Below are positions 20,010 to 30,404 of a DNA stretch of 46,842 nt, piece after piece (position 1 is the stretch's first letter; each line of letters opens with the position of its first letter). Origin of the DNA: Butyriboletus loyo (Eukaryota; Basidiomycota; Agaricomycetes; Boletales; Boletaceae); contig JBBPSI010000188.1 in assembly GCA_038093515.1 (NCBI GenBank), forward strand, positions 1-46,842, written 5' to 3'. The position numbers and the translations under genes are program-made. The notes beneath the pieces were generated by a model. It worked only from the letters and a program-made list of their open reading frames with translations, was not told where the DNA came from and made no database searches.

Positions 20010-20228
20010 TGTACTTGTATAGTAATTAGTTGCACACACTGCTTGGTCTGTGTGCAGTTCCCTGTAATATATAAGGCTTGTGGTTTGGGCTAGGATTCCC
20101 TAGCTTTAACCACTTGTCTATTCTCTATCTCTATCATCACCAGTGCTTGGTGTAGTGCTGCAACTGGAGTTAATTGCCTGTGGAACAAAGTATTCAGCCT
20201 AGCATCACTGGTTGTTGCTGTTGTAACA
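20010..20228 (+). mobile_element. Family B LTR, 3' half (other half at 14,967-15,210)
   Basis: It begins at the TA next to Tc1 copy B and carries the LTR B promoter block in plus sense (motif at 20,045, TATATAAGG at 20,068, 23 nt apart). It ends TGTTGTAACA at 20,228, followed by GAAAT. Together with 14,967-15,210 it reconstitutes one LTR B. Confidence 0.85.
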
Positions 20229-20688
20229 GAAATACAGCAGCTACCAAGGGTTTGGCAACAAAAAAAGGCAACAAAAAAGTCTGTCTAAGATGAAATACAC
20301 AGGAGGATCTACTTTTCCATGCATTTCCTGAGTGAACCTTTTCCATTCTTATGTCAGTCATAAAGTCTGTAAAAGACTCAAAAAGAAACTTGGCAATTTC
20401 CTGATGCATCTGCCTGGCACAACCAGTTCTGCCATGCCAATTGGCAGAAGTCTGCTGTTCTGCAAACAACACTAGGCCTGAGGCCTGTGGAATGGTTGGG
20501 TGGAAGGGAGACTGTAGCTGTGAACATTGCACAGATTGCTCAGAAAAATGATATCCACTCCCTTTCAGAACAATGCGGACATTGAATATGCGCGATTATG
20601 TAAGCACGAGGGTGTCACATCAACCGTAGTACCAATACTAGCTCATCAACTCACGTCGTTTCGCATTCACTCCCACTAGTCTCTACTC
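20229..20688. other. Spacer between transposon block and HD2, includes HD2 upstream region
   Basis: The interval 20,229-20,530 has a broken minus-strand frame (up to 112 codons) with no domain I can recognise; it may be old transposon sequence. From about 20,575 the composition changes to a pyrimidine-rich stretch (CATTCACTCCCACTAGTCTCTACTC) directly before the HD2 start, as expected of a fungal promoter and 5' leader. No clear TATA box is visible. Confidence 0.5.
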
Positions 20689-22718
20689 ATGGGCCACGAA
20701 TCAGAGAACATACTCACTGCTCGAATGCAGGATATTCTGAACATCGCTCATGGCTTGAAAGAGGCAACCGCAGTCTCTAATTCAGTCAGTCATTCCTCCA
20801 CCAGGACCAGCGATTCGCCTGTCGTGATCGACTCGATCAATTTACCAAGCCCACGTCCATTGCTTCCCTTACTTCTCGAGGCTGGTATTGGTTATGAAAT
20901 TGCTTCTGCAGCTAGCCAAATATACCAACGGCGTGCAGAACAACTCAAGCAGCGTATTCAAGAATCTATCACTACAGCTTGTCGCACGGCAGCTGAATTT
21001 CCCGCACACACATCAGCATTGCCCCTCAACCTATTCATGAAGAGAGTCACGTCTATTTTCACGGATGTCTACTTTGGCCGCCTGATGGAGTGGAAAGAGG
21101 AAATCATCCAGCGTGTCAAGCAAGCATCGGAGACACCCACGAAGGCAGCCTCCAGGAATTTCCGTACTTTCAACCAAGTTGGTACTCCTTATATCGTACA
21201 GTCGTAACATCTCATATACTGTGCAGGAATACGTTCCACTACTGGAGCACTTTTTCAACGAAAACCCGTTTCCGACGTACGCAGATAAAATGTTCCTCGC
21301 CAAAAAATCGAACATGCAGTACAGGCAAATCCATGTATGGGTAAGAGTGTCACCCCCCAAGTTGCTGTCTTCCCCTTGATTGACTTCCACCTATCCAGTT
21401 TCAGAACCGCCGTAATCGCACCAAAAAGGAGGTCAAACCATTGAGAAAAAAGCCGATATATGAAAGACCGACGCAACCATTGGATAAACTATACGATCCT
21501 ATGAAGGATTACACGGTTGACTCTCAGTCTCAAGTTCCCGAATTCCCCCAAGCGGAGGGAAGCGCTGAGGTAGGCCCTGGTCCATCTACCCTACGAATAA
21601 CTGTCCTCATTTCTTGGTAGCTGGAAGTCGCACAGAATGACATGCTGAAGGATGCATTTACTTCATCTTCGCCCCTCCATGCCTTTCCGTCGCCTTACCC
21701 ACCTATTTGCCGTTACGACCCATTTCCTTGCAAACATGGTCCTGTTTCTTTTAGCAAGCCACAGTGGAGACGCGTGCCGGATGGAAAACGCCCTCTTCCC
21801 CTCTCAACTAGTACCGATGACCTAATCGAGAAGTTTTCTCATCTGAATGTCCGAGATAAAACACGTTCTAAGGCATCTCCCAAGTCGCATTCGCATGCTG
21901 CGACCGCTGCCATTACTGTTATACTGTCTCGTGCACCTCACCCATCTTTGATAGTCTGCAAATATCGCCAACCAACAATTGTTGTCCAGCGTCATCCATC
22001 AGCCCGCGCGGTCTCCCATTCGAAAGGTTTCCAATGTCCTAACCCCACCCCAAAACCCCTTACATTGGTACCCCCCTCGGCTCCATCCAATAAAAGCGAG
22101 CTCCCTGGGAAGCGGAAGACTGCTCCATTACCGCAACGTTTCCCCAGCCGGATGCAGAACACTCGCCGAGATACAACACCGTCAGAGAGCTCCTCGATGT
22201 CTTCCCCCCCGTCACGCTCATCGTCTCTCACCCATGGCACTTCCGTCATCGCCGAGGCGTATGCTTGGCTTCTAGAGTCTTTGAAGGCATCGGACGTGGA
22301 CTCGCAGAACCAGGAGTTACTAACGCAAAACTGCTACCCGTCTCCCGATCATTCACCCTCCTCATCGCCGATACCCGCCCTCGATGAATCCCTCACAGGC
22401 GAGAGTGAAGACGACGACGAAATTTTACCTCCCGGACCACGCCTCCACGCCGTTTCGGATCCTCTTCCTCTTTCCACGCTGGAAAGTGAAATTTCCATCG
22501 ATGAATGGCTTAAAACCAAACTCCCACCCCCAGTTGATGTTGTCGAGCCTGACCTTTTAACGCAGTGCGAAGTTGAGCGATTCAATAACCACATTATACC
22601 TGAAAATCTCCAGCAAGCTCTTACCTCTCGTAAGTCCGTGCCTTCCTTCCAGGATACTGTAGCTAATGTTTGGCGTCTTGCTAGCCATTCAAGACAACTA
22701 AATATCGTCATCTCCTGA
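20689..22718 (+). CDS. HD2: HD2-type mating homeodomain protein (MAT-A)
   Basis: Four exons (20,689-21,177; 21,227-21,340; 21,399-21,569; 21,621-22,718) joined by three phase-0 introns of 49, 58 and 51 bp give 623 residues. Residues about 156-215 form a homeodomain: helix 1 around EYVPLLEHFFNEN, then PTYADKMFLAKKS, and recognition helix QIHVWFQNRRNRTKKE with the invariant W, F, N and R. The intron inside HVW/FQNRR is a common HD2 feature. The N-terminal region (about 1-150) is the usual variable heterodimerisation domain, and the C-terminal 365 residues are Ser/Pro-rich with acidic patches (GESEDDDEILPPG). In this family HD2 pairs with a compatible HD1 from the mate to form the transcription factor controlling dikaryon development. 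The C-terminus may extend further (see 22,719-23,114). Confidence 0.9.
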
Positions 22719-23114
22719 TTTGACTGTACTTGACGACCCTTGGAAACGGTGGATATGTCGCACCTCCATAGATAATGCAACGCCCATGATGGCTTCAGTA
22801 TCTGACCCTGTATCCCAAGGCCTGCCACCACTGCCAGATCTTTCGCAGACCATAGATTGGACTGTACCCTCAATGAAGACCCCTCTGAACCTACCAGCGA
22901 TCGCTCTTTGCTATCGATTTCAGCCTGGTACACGCCTCATATCTGCGTTCCCGGCTATAATCCCTCCCAGCTCCGGCTACATAGGGTGACTGAAACACGG
23001 GTGCCACACACGGCACACGGATTTTGCCGGAATTGCGAAGGCTGCGAACTTCTCGTGACGGTCACCAGTAGGGCGAGCAGTGCGCGGTCTTGGGTCATGC
23101 ATAGAAATAACTAG
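22719..23114 (+). other. Possible displaced C-terminal coding of HD2
   Basis: Directly after the HD2 stop, protein-like sequence continues in two other frames: LTVLDDPWKRWICRTSIDN (22,720 on) and then SLLSISAWYTPHICVPGYN and HGFCRNCEGCELL (to the stop at 23,114). One base shift near 22,700 and another near 22,855 would link both to HD2. A strong donor GTAAGT at 22,630 with branch-like GCTAAT and acceptor at 22,684 gives the right frame but meets a TAA. Either a longer ancestral C-terminus has been frameshifted off, or the splice model is incomplete. Confidence 0.35.
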
Positions 23115-23836
23115 GACGCGTACATGACGTCCGCCTGAGCTTTATTTCTTGATAACGCGCTAAATGCATTTCATGCCTCTTGTTACCCAGCATGCCAATT
23201 CTGTGTACACATAAACTGGAAAAGTTGCTTCACGAACACCCTTTATTGGACTACATGCTTTCTTGGACCTCATGTAAACATACTAATGTGCATGTTTCGG
23301 CATGATCTCGACGAACATCTTCCGTCAGACTTGTGGAGGTTTTTGACAATTGGACATGGCATTTTATCATCGTACGATATCGATGATAGAATCTACAAGT
23401 GCATAGTACAAATGTGCAACAAACAAGATAGGTACAATAATAAGGATAACGATGCTCATCTGTCTGACGCTAAATCAAATATATGACAGCGCAACGACAA
23501 TAGCTCAGTCTTGAGAATAACACCACCTCACGAAGCAACCGTACTACGCCCAAACGTGAGGAAGTTGTACAATAGAGAGATCGATCTCCGGGAGAGCAGA
23601 ATTGGGTTAAGATTGAGGAAATATGGCATCGTCGCTGATCACGAAACGATCGATCGATGGCGAGCTTGCTATCGTATCTCTCAAACCGACTGTCAAACAG
23701 TGAGCGATATGGTGACCCAAACGAGTGGGGTAATTCTTGAATGCTTGCCACATCTGGCGGCGTGGACAATGAACCGAAGAAGAACAGCTACCCGGGCTCT
23801 CAGAGTCCGTAGAGGTGACAAGCGAGGCGAGGTACC
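23115..23836. other. No recognisable gene between HD2 and beta-flanking gene
   Basis: Only short overlapping frames on both strands with no domain I recognise. The sequence is moderately AT-rich. It could contain a worn-out HD1 gene, but I cannot identify one. The spacer on the other side of the homeodomain-like remnant, 24,017-24,332, is also empty. Confidence 0.4.
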
Positions 23837-24016
23837 AGGCGGAAGAGTGCCTATACCGTTGATAATGTTGATGAAATGATCACGGAGGTTGCTTTTGAGC
23901 TCCTGGTCCAAGAAAACAAGAACCAATGTGAGCTGAGCGGAATGGTATGTTGTCGACAATGGTTTCGCAACCAACGTCGTCGCGGAATAGAGGCTTATAG
24001 AGCTGGCCAAAAGTAG
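23837..24016 (+). pseudogene. Homeodomain recognition-helix-like remnant
   Basis: A plus-strand frame ending at the stop 24,014-24,016 reads VDEMITEVAFELL, then CELSGM, then CRQWFRNQRRRGIEAYRAG. The W-F-x-N-x-R-R-R pattern matches homeodomain helix 3, and the preceding hydrophobic helices fit loosely with about two residues missing before helix 3. Upstream, the frame is closed by a TGA near 23,817, and no start is evident. It may be the remains of a second mating homeodomain gene. Chance similarity is possible because the piece is only about 50 residues. Confidence 0.35.
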
Positions 24017-24332
24017 TGCAAGTTATAAATCTGTACTTGAACAGCGTTGAGCCTTGTAGTACGCAATTGAATTCATTTACTATGCTTGCAGTATCAAATG
24101 TGGACAAACCAGAATCCCATAAAAGCGTCACCGTGGCATCCCTGTTGTATATCCACCTTGGCCAGTATCTAACTATGGAAGATCTTTTCGTGCCCTTTCC
24201 TTCATGTGCCATCGAGCTACTAGACTTTGAATATGATATTTAGGTTTCAATTTCAAGGGCTAGTACGTGTAGTCGTTCGACTTTGTACCGCAGGAAAGGC
24301 AGAAATTAGTATACATTGAATATCGAGACGTG

Positions 24333-25232
24333 TCACGCGAATCGGCTCTTGAGCAACTAAATGAAATCCATCAAGACGAGAGGGACGCAAAACAAGTGGT
24401 ACACCCTTACCGTTTTGCCAATTTCAAGCATGCCGAGTCCCCCGCTGTTCGACCCCCCAACGAACGCCGAAAGTTGCTTCTGAGCCACAAGCTTTGTGAG
24501 AGTCATCGCAGCGCCATTCATCAAACTTTGTTTTTCTTCACCCCCTCCCCCGACAATGGCCTTACTCGCTTCTTTCATGACCAGACCCATGAGCTGGTTC
24601 CCCCCACCTTCACCCCGGCCACCCGATACGAGTGAGGCGACGTCAAATCCGGATTTCGAAGTGACGGAAGAGAGGGCCTGTCCAACAAGTTAGCTCAAGT
24701 CATGGAATCACGTTTGTTGCAGTACGGTCATGATCATGGGGCCATACTTGGCCAAATCATCCTCGTGTACCTGCTCGTCCTGCTGTTGCTACAGAAGATG
24801 CGTTCAGATCGGTCTCATATCAGTCAAGGCATCGTCCGTACACGATTACTGTAGACGTGTTGGATGGCGTTCGCAATGTATCCTCTGCCTTCTTCGTCAA
24901 CATCCGCGTGGGACAGTACCTCGTGTGTGTCGACTATGGGTATCGTCGTCATCAGCCATGATCTTTTGAGATGAAGAGGATCACTCACAACCACCCTGTG
25001 GTTGCTGGCTGTGGTGAGGGGCATTGTATTCGCGCCCGCCTGTGTTGTGAACAGTATCTAATCGTCGTACATGGCGATGATATCAATCAGATGAGGCAAC
25101 CTATAAGCAGGGACTTACGGGACTCGGAAGACCCTCCACCTGTAGCGAGGATTTGCTCAGCGAAACCGAAAAGAGACGACTAGACACAAGTTAACCAGCG
25201 CGAAGCGAGTGTGCGTCTTCAAGGCTCACCAT
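24333..25232 (-). CDS. beta-fg: Beta-flanking gene (conserved fungal Gly-rich protein next to HD locus)
   Basis: I assemble a multi-exon minus-strand gene of about 180 residues. ATG at 25,232 is probably alone in exon 1 (GTGAGC donor directly after it). The next exons give QILATGGGSSESR, GREYNAPHHSQQPQGGF, DTHEVLSHADVDEEGRGYIA, QHVYSNRQQQDEQVHEDDL, FDVASLVSGGRGEGGGNQLM, LVMKEASKAIVGGGGEE, NGAAMTLTKLVAQ and GGSNSGGLGML. A last small exon ends at TGA 24,333-24,335. This order (Gly/Gln-rich start, GGFD..EVLSHA, acidic DE segment, ...MKEASK, NGAAMT.TKL, SGGLG) is that of the basidiomycete beta-flanking protein of unknown function, and its place beside HD2 agrees. All splice sites are my reading. 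The exact exon ends, particularly the first and last, need transcript data. Confidence 0.7.
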
Positions 25233-26088
25233 GGTTGTATCAGTGAGACGCAACTTGATCGAGGCAGCCGAACAATGTCATGGTATTATAGCGCCAGAGT
25301 GCACTGCATGATATTCCATTCTGGGGTGACATGGTGACAGCTGACTTAGAATTGCCAGGGTTTTCGTCACCTGGACTCGATCAACTCAATCCAGTTAGCC
25401 CATGCTCAAATATGCGACGTAACAGAGGAATGAGTCGAATCTAAAACAAGAACGCAGCAAACAAGGTGACACCATTCTTGTGTACCCCGTAGAGGGAAAT
25501 CAAGATTGTGTTGATACAGATTGAGAAATCTCCAACTTCCTGACAGAATTGGCATAAAGGTCATTTCTCTCCGTGCCAGTCACATACTTACCTGAATCAC
25601 TCGAGTCGCTTTCTCTATGGTTGCTTTGATATGTCACCCGCATGGTCTAAAAGATAGATGCTTCGACTCGGGCGTGTACAACCGCTGGCACACGCCGCCT
25701 GGTAGGATTCACAAAACCAGGTCAGTTCCACAAATGTCAAATGGATCTAGTAACGTAACTTTGCCTTCAAGTTCGAACGGAACTCCTTGTAGGTAGAAGC
25801 TGCGGTGACCATGAGAATAAAAGACGTCGCTTGTTTGTTTGACTTGCGCTGTTTGACCTCCAGCCCTTCAGACCTTGTTGGGCCCTTACTCTTTTCGGGA
25901 CAGGCTTTGGGGGTCTACGAGTTCAATGAATTCATCCCGACCGAAATGAACTGGGGAACTGGAAAATTACAGAGGAAGAATGTCCTTAAAAGCGACGAGG
26001 TTGGTATCACATGCGTTGTACAGATAAAAGATCAAAAAACGAACACAAAACGTCCAGGGGGGTGCATGTACATACAACGCGGCGTGAT
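25233..26088. other. Intergenic spacer, no gene seen
   Basis: This 856-bp gap between the glycogenin-like gene stop and the beta-flanking gene start has no convincing coding sequence. Open frames from 25,805 on the plus strand are the opposite-strand shadow of the glycogenin C-terminus. It should contain the beta-fg promoter (minus) and the GT8 terminator. Confidence 0.5.
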
Positions 26089-28906
26089 TCACGCCCCTTC
26101 CCAAGAACCTATCCTCATAAACTTTGTAAGAACTTCTTCGGATCCTCGTTTGAAGGTTTCAACACCACGAGCTGGGTCCCATACACGGGATCCTTTGCGA
26201 ACATGCGAGGAAGGCGGAGCCATGAACGAGATGTCAGAAAGCGAGGCTGCGGAAGAAGGGCTCAGGTCGCCAGTTTCATCTGATGCCAGCGCAGTCGGTG
26301 CTCTGTGATCGCGTGAGTTAGAGGGCAACACCGAATGATGACAATCGAGTATGGGCAGAGATAACGACGAAGTTGGAACATGTGTTACCGCAGCAGTAGG
26401 CGTCGACCAGGTACGCCTCAAGCGTTTGTTCATCAAGCTCAACTTTTCCGCCACCTCGGTCACGGGCACGAATGTCGTGACTTGGATACCCTCCTCACGC
26501 ACTTCCCTAGGGTTCGTTTGCACGCCGATCGAACGGTACTTCAGAGTGCGCTTCGCCATCTCGATGCTGGAACTCCGCGTTCGCGAGCCCATCGCTGTTT
26601 CTTCCTCGGAGTCCACCTCGTCCTCAACATCTCCATCTTGACTGCTGGTCTGTTCCCTGCCTCGCTTACTCTCGAGACCGAAAGGACTTGAAGAGAGTAC
26701 AGACAACGGGACCTTGCCAGCATGTCTCTGCGACAGAGGTCCATCGAACGGATAATGTGACTGGAGTGATGGCGGAAAGCCGACTAAGGGAGATGGCATC
26801 GAGGAACGGAAAGTAACCTTCCTCTCTGGGGTAGCAGAAGGAAGACGGGAAAGAGTAGTCAATGATAACCCTTCATCAGGAAACACCCGCCCCGGAGCGT
26901 GACGCTGTCGCTCCTCCCAAGGAAAGATGCGCTTTACCTTGATGGGATCCGGAGCCGGAGATCCATTTTCCTCCCCGAGATATTCCCTTGGGCGGCGCAG
27001 CATCTCTGAAGGAGCAGGCACAAGGGATGGAGTGAAGAACGCATTTGGAGTCGGTTGCGGTTTGGAAGGACTAGGCTCCATTGTAGTCAACGATGTTTCA
27101 GAAGACGAAGGTGAAACCGATGACCAATTTCGGTCAACGTCCCACACTTTGGGAAAGTAGGTGTCCGTTGGGGCAGGCATAACAACATTTGGAGGCGTCT
27201 CAACAGCAGAGTTCCACGGAGGCGTTAGAGACAAGTCTCCTCCTTCTGATTCTCGCTGTTGCGATTGAATCATAACAGTCTGAGCTCCCACTTCTCGGGT
27301 ATTGTGAGACTTGTGTGGAGCGGGGACATGGCGGAAAGGTGTAGGAGGAAGAGATACCAACCGTGCATAGGGAGTAGGTGGAACATCATGGACTCCTGGA
27401 GTAGGAAGCGTCGCCCATCTGACAGGAGAACCTGATGGCGGCGACAGAATTTTTGCAGGAGGCGTGGATGGCTCTGGCATGGTTGTAGAGGGTTCCGTTG
27501 GGATCGGGGTAGATTCGGGTGTTTCCGGCTCGTCTTTCAACGCCTGCACCTGCATCCTTTCCGCACGCGTCCGAGGGCGGATCAGATCGAAACGGCCCTC
27601 AAGCGGCATGGTCCGATAGTCCCCTTCGCCGCGGACCCGAGGCGCCGATATTCTCGACGCCCCCATACCTTCAAGTGCCGCGCGACGTAATTCCTCAAGT
27701 CCCAGTGTTTCACCTGCGACTACGGAACGATGAATGCCCTCTTCGTTCCATGCAGAAGTATATCTGGTAGGCTGAAAAACGGGTTCGGTAGACTGCGACC
27801 GGTAATGCCGATCGTATACGCCGTACCAACGGTCAACAAGTGAACCGTAGTCGTACGCACGCTGCTGAGTGGCGGGAGTTTCGGTAGAAGACTCCACGAC
27901 CATATCGGTGGATTGTACAGAAGAGCCCGTCGCACGGTAAGGAATCGAGTGCCAAGGTTTATGAGGGCCTATGAAGTGGATGACTGACATTTGAGATCCA
28001 AAGCGCTGATATGCCGGGGCGTAGCTATAGCGATATAGTCAGCTGACCATTAAAACCGCAAGGCACCATATGACTGACGTATAGATAGCTGTTGGCGTGG
28101 TGTTGTACGTGAAGCTGAGTCTGTTCCAATTGTCGCCTCTCCACTCGTTCAGAAGGCCTTGATCTGCCCCATCCCAGGTACCTTTGGTGTTTAGGAGTTC
28201 CCGAAGCTCCTCAAACTTGTCCTCGCCGGGTGATAAAACCATCACACCGGAGTTAAATATATCTGGCCATCCGACATCCGGGACGGCAGAGAACTCGTGA
28301 TCGAGATGGAAGAGGTGGGATAGAGAGCGCAATGGAAGCACGTCCGCATCCAGAAATATTACCTTGGAGTATTGCGTGAGACGGAAGGCGTGCAGTTTTG
28401 TCAGGGCCGTATCGAGGTCAGTGCGCCCTAAAGCACCAGAATATAACGTCAGGTTGAAAGAAACGTGACTAGAATGTCAAAAGAGTGATAAGGCAGCAGG
28501 AAACAACGTTGCACGGATCCATAGTCTGGATGTAGGGAAGAAGGAAGCAGGTGTACGCAGGCGAGTGAATTGACGCACCACGCGGAGGTCGTCGATGACA
28601 CCCTTGCGCGTGGACTCATGATGTATAAAATGTAAAGGAAGAACACGCACCAAGTAAAGTCAGGGATTCGGTATCAGGTGAGACAATTGTCTCGACACCG
28701 ACGACCACGTTGAACGCCTTCCTGATGAGCCTGATGGAGGTGACATCGACCGTCTCTGGTGTAACCAGACAGACGGTCTCAAATTCGACTGTTTCATCTG
28801 ATGGCAGGAGACGATGGACATCCTTCAATGCGGCAGCAATGGTGAGTGCGCCTGGGAGATAGGCGTCTGAAGTGAGTAGAGTGACGAAAGCATAACGAAT
28901 GGACAT
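26089..28906 (-). CDS. GLGEN: Glycogenin-like glycosyltransferase family 8
   Basis: Three exons on the minus strand (28,906-28,651; 28,427-28,079; 28,024-26,089) encode 846 residues. The N-terminal roughly 280 residues are a GT8 fold: MSIRYAFVTLLTSDAYLPGA, then TKLHAFRLTQYSKVIFLDAD with the DxD metal site, DVGWPDIFNSGVMVL, TWDGADQGLLNEW, and HFIGPHKPW at the end of the domain. The long C-terminal part is Pro/Ser-rich and low in structure, ending with WDPARGVETFKRGSEEVL, a block I expect at the end of basidiomycete glycogenins. The family self-glucosylates to prime glycogen synthesis in the cytosol. A glycogenin-type gene is a usual neighbour of beta-fg at HD loci. The first intron is long (223 bp). 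The gene diverges from REV7 with 308 bp between starts. Confidence 0.88.
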
Positions 28907-29214
28907 GGTGAGTGTAGGGAGTCTGGTAAGATGTGACGAGAGATAAGTTAGAATACAAACAAGCAATAAGAGACGCTGCCAGCGATGGTTCGGATGTCCC
29001 AAAAACACGTTCTATCAGCAGAGAAAACTCGCATCAATTCGGGTGGACACACCAAATCAGTCCAGGATCCGTCTGATAATGGCTTGACAATACAAAGACG
29101 TTTCTTTCAACTTCAAGGCCGTCCGCCCTCCTAATCGATTCGAACGTCTAACCACGTGACCGGCTGACCAAATTGTCAGAGCAACCCGCGTCCATCCCAT
29201 CAGGGGCAATCTCC

Positions 29215-30256
29215 ATGCAAGACATCTCGCTCAGCTTTAACCGTACGTTCTACAATTCCGAAGAGAGCGTTATTTACTGAAATTATGAGCCAGAAGCAGT
29301 CAAAGGGATTGCCGAGTTCAGTAAGCAGACGAAAAGACCTTTGTGTTTGTTCCTTATCCTTCCTCAGTTGAAGTCGCCATCCACGCCATCCTTTATGTTC
29401 GCCAGATATACCCACCAGATCTGTTTGTGAGAAGAAAGAAGTATGACATGCCGGTGTTTCAGTCGCGTCATCCCGCTCTTAACGAATACATCTCCGGCGC
29501 AGTCAAGGCCATCGCCGATGAGCTCGGTTTCGTGAGTTGACAGCTTGACCCCCGTCGACAATAGAGTAGCTCTGGACTCCCCCACGCAGGGAAACATACA
29601 GAAGGTAGTAGTCGTGATAAAAGACAAGGACCAAGTTGCCCTTGAACGATTCATTTTTTCCGTACAAAGCATGATAGAAGTCGAGGCTTACAACAGGGAC
29701 GTCAGGTAGGGCAGACATGGATCCCATGGATTGAGTTGACCCTCGCTTCATGCAAGTGTCCAAGAAGCAATGCCGTCTGCAACTCTCAGTCGATACTTTC
29801 GCGCATTTTTAGTCAAGCTAAGTATGATCGAGTCTCAGCTGGGCGCGCTTGAGCCCCAAGGTAGCCGCCTTGCACTATCAACTCAAGTGTTTATGCTAAC
29901 TATGTCACAGACGAAGCCTCGTTTGCAATCATATTGGAGCTTTGTGATAATAAGAAGGCGCCAGTTGGGCTTGAAGATGAGGTGAATCGGGATCCACCCC
30001 CATGGGTGCCCGCCGACGAGCAGTATACCACCGCAGGGACACCTGATGATGCCCAACTTCATCTCCTGCGCGCTGTTGAAACGGGCATAATCAACGCAAG
30101 TCTCATATTACTTAGCCGTGGTGATTCCTTCACTGACGAATATTTTAGCTCTCTCTCGCTGTACAGGAATCAAAAGAGAAACTTAAAAGGCTGAAAAACC
30201 CGCACAATATAAGTGATTCCGATCAGAATGGAAAAGAAGGCAAGAAACCTATGTAA
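29215..30256 (+). CDS. REV7: REV7/MAD2B HORMA-domain protein (DNA polymerase zeta subunit)
   Basis: Small exons splice into a HORMA protein: 29,215-29,242 (MQDISLSFN), 29,294-29,320 (AVKGIAEF), then 29,368 on with EVAIHAILYVRQIYPPDLF and RRKKYDMPVFQSRHPALNEY. After an intron near 29,537-29,587 comes KVVVVIKDKDQVALERFIF, then LSRYFRAFLVKLSMIES and FAIILELCDNKKAPVG, ending at TAA 30,254-30,256. The residues match the MAD2B family (VAxHxILYVRxxYPxxxFxRRKKY). REV7 bridges REV1 and the REV3 catalytic subunit in translesion synthesis. The intron starting at 30,097 appears to be GC-AG (GCAAGT donor). The first two exons are tiny and could be missed by gene finders. It converges on SNX4 with 148 bp between stops. 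Confidence 0.88.
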
Positions 30257-30404
30257 ATCAGAAATCGCTCTGCCTCTACACTGGTGATGACTGTCGACTG
30301 AACCCTACCTCGAAGCACCAGCTTAAATGCGGATGACCATCGAAGTCCATGTAATAGTTTACCAGCGACATGTGTAGCAGCAAAAGAAACAAGATAGATC
30401 AGTA

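Noticed and set aside
20194..20532. 112-codon minus-strand frame next to HD2, considered as HD1
   Set aside because: No homeodomain residues; it overlaps the end of the LTR B half and looks like old repeat sequence.
24330..24635. 101-codon plus-strand frame starting MSRESALEQ
   Set aside because: It is antisense to the Gly-rich exons of the beta-flanking gene, which have far better support.
25805..26308. 167-codon plus-strand open frame
   Set aside because: It partly overlaps the C-terminal exon of the glycogenin-like gene on the other strand, and no homology is recognisable.
26089..27990. Long minus-strand frame of 633 codons as a separate gene
   Set aside because: It begins with HFIGPHKPW, the end of a GT8 domain, and splices cleanly to the upstream glycogenin exons; it is the last exon of the glycogenin-like gene.
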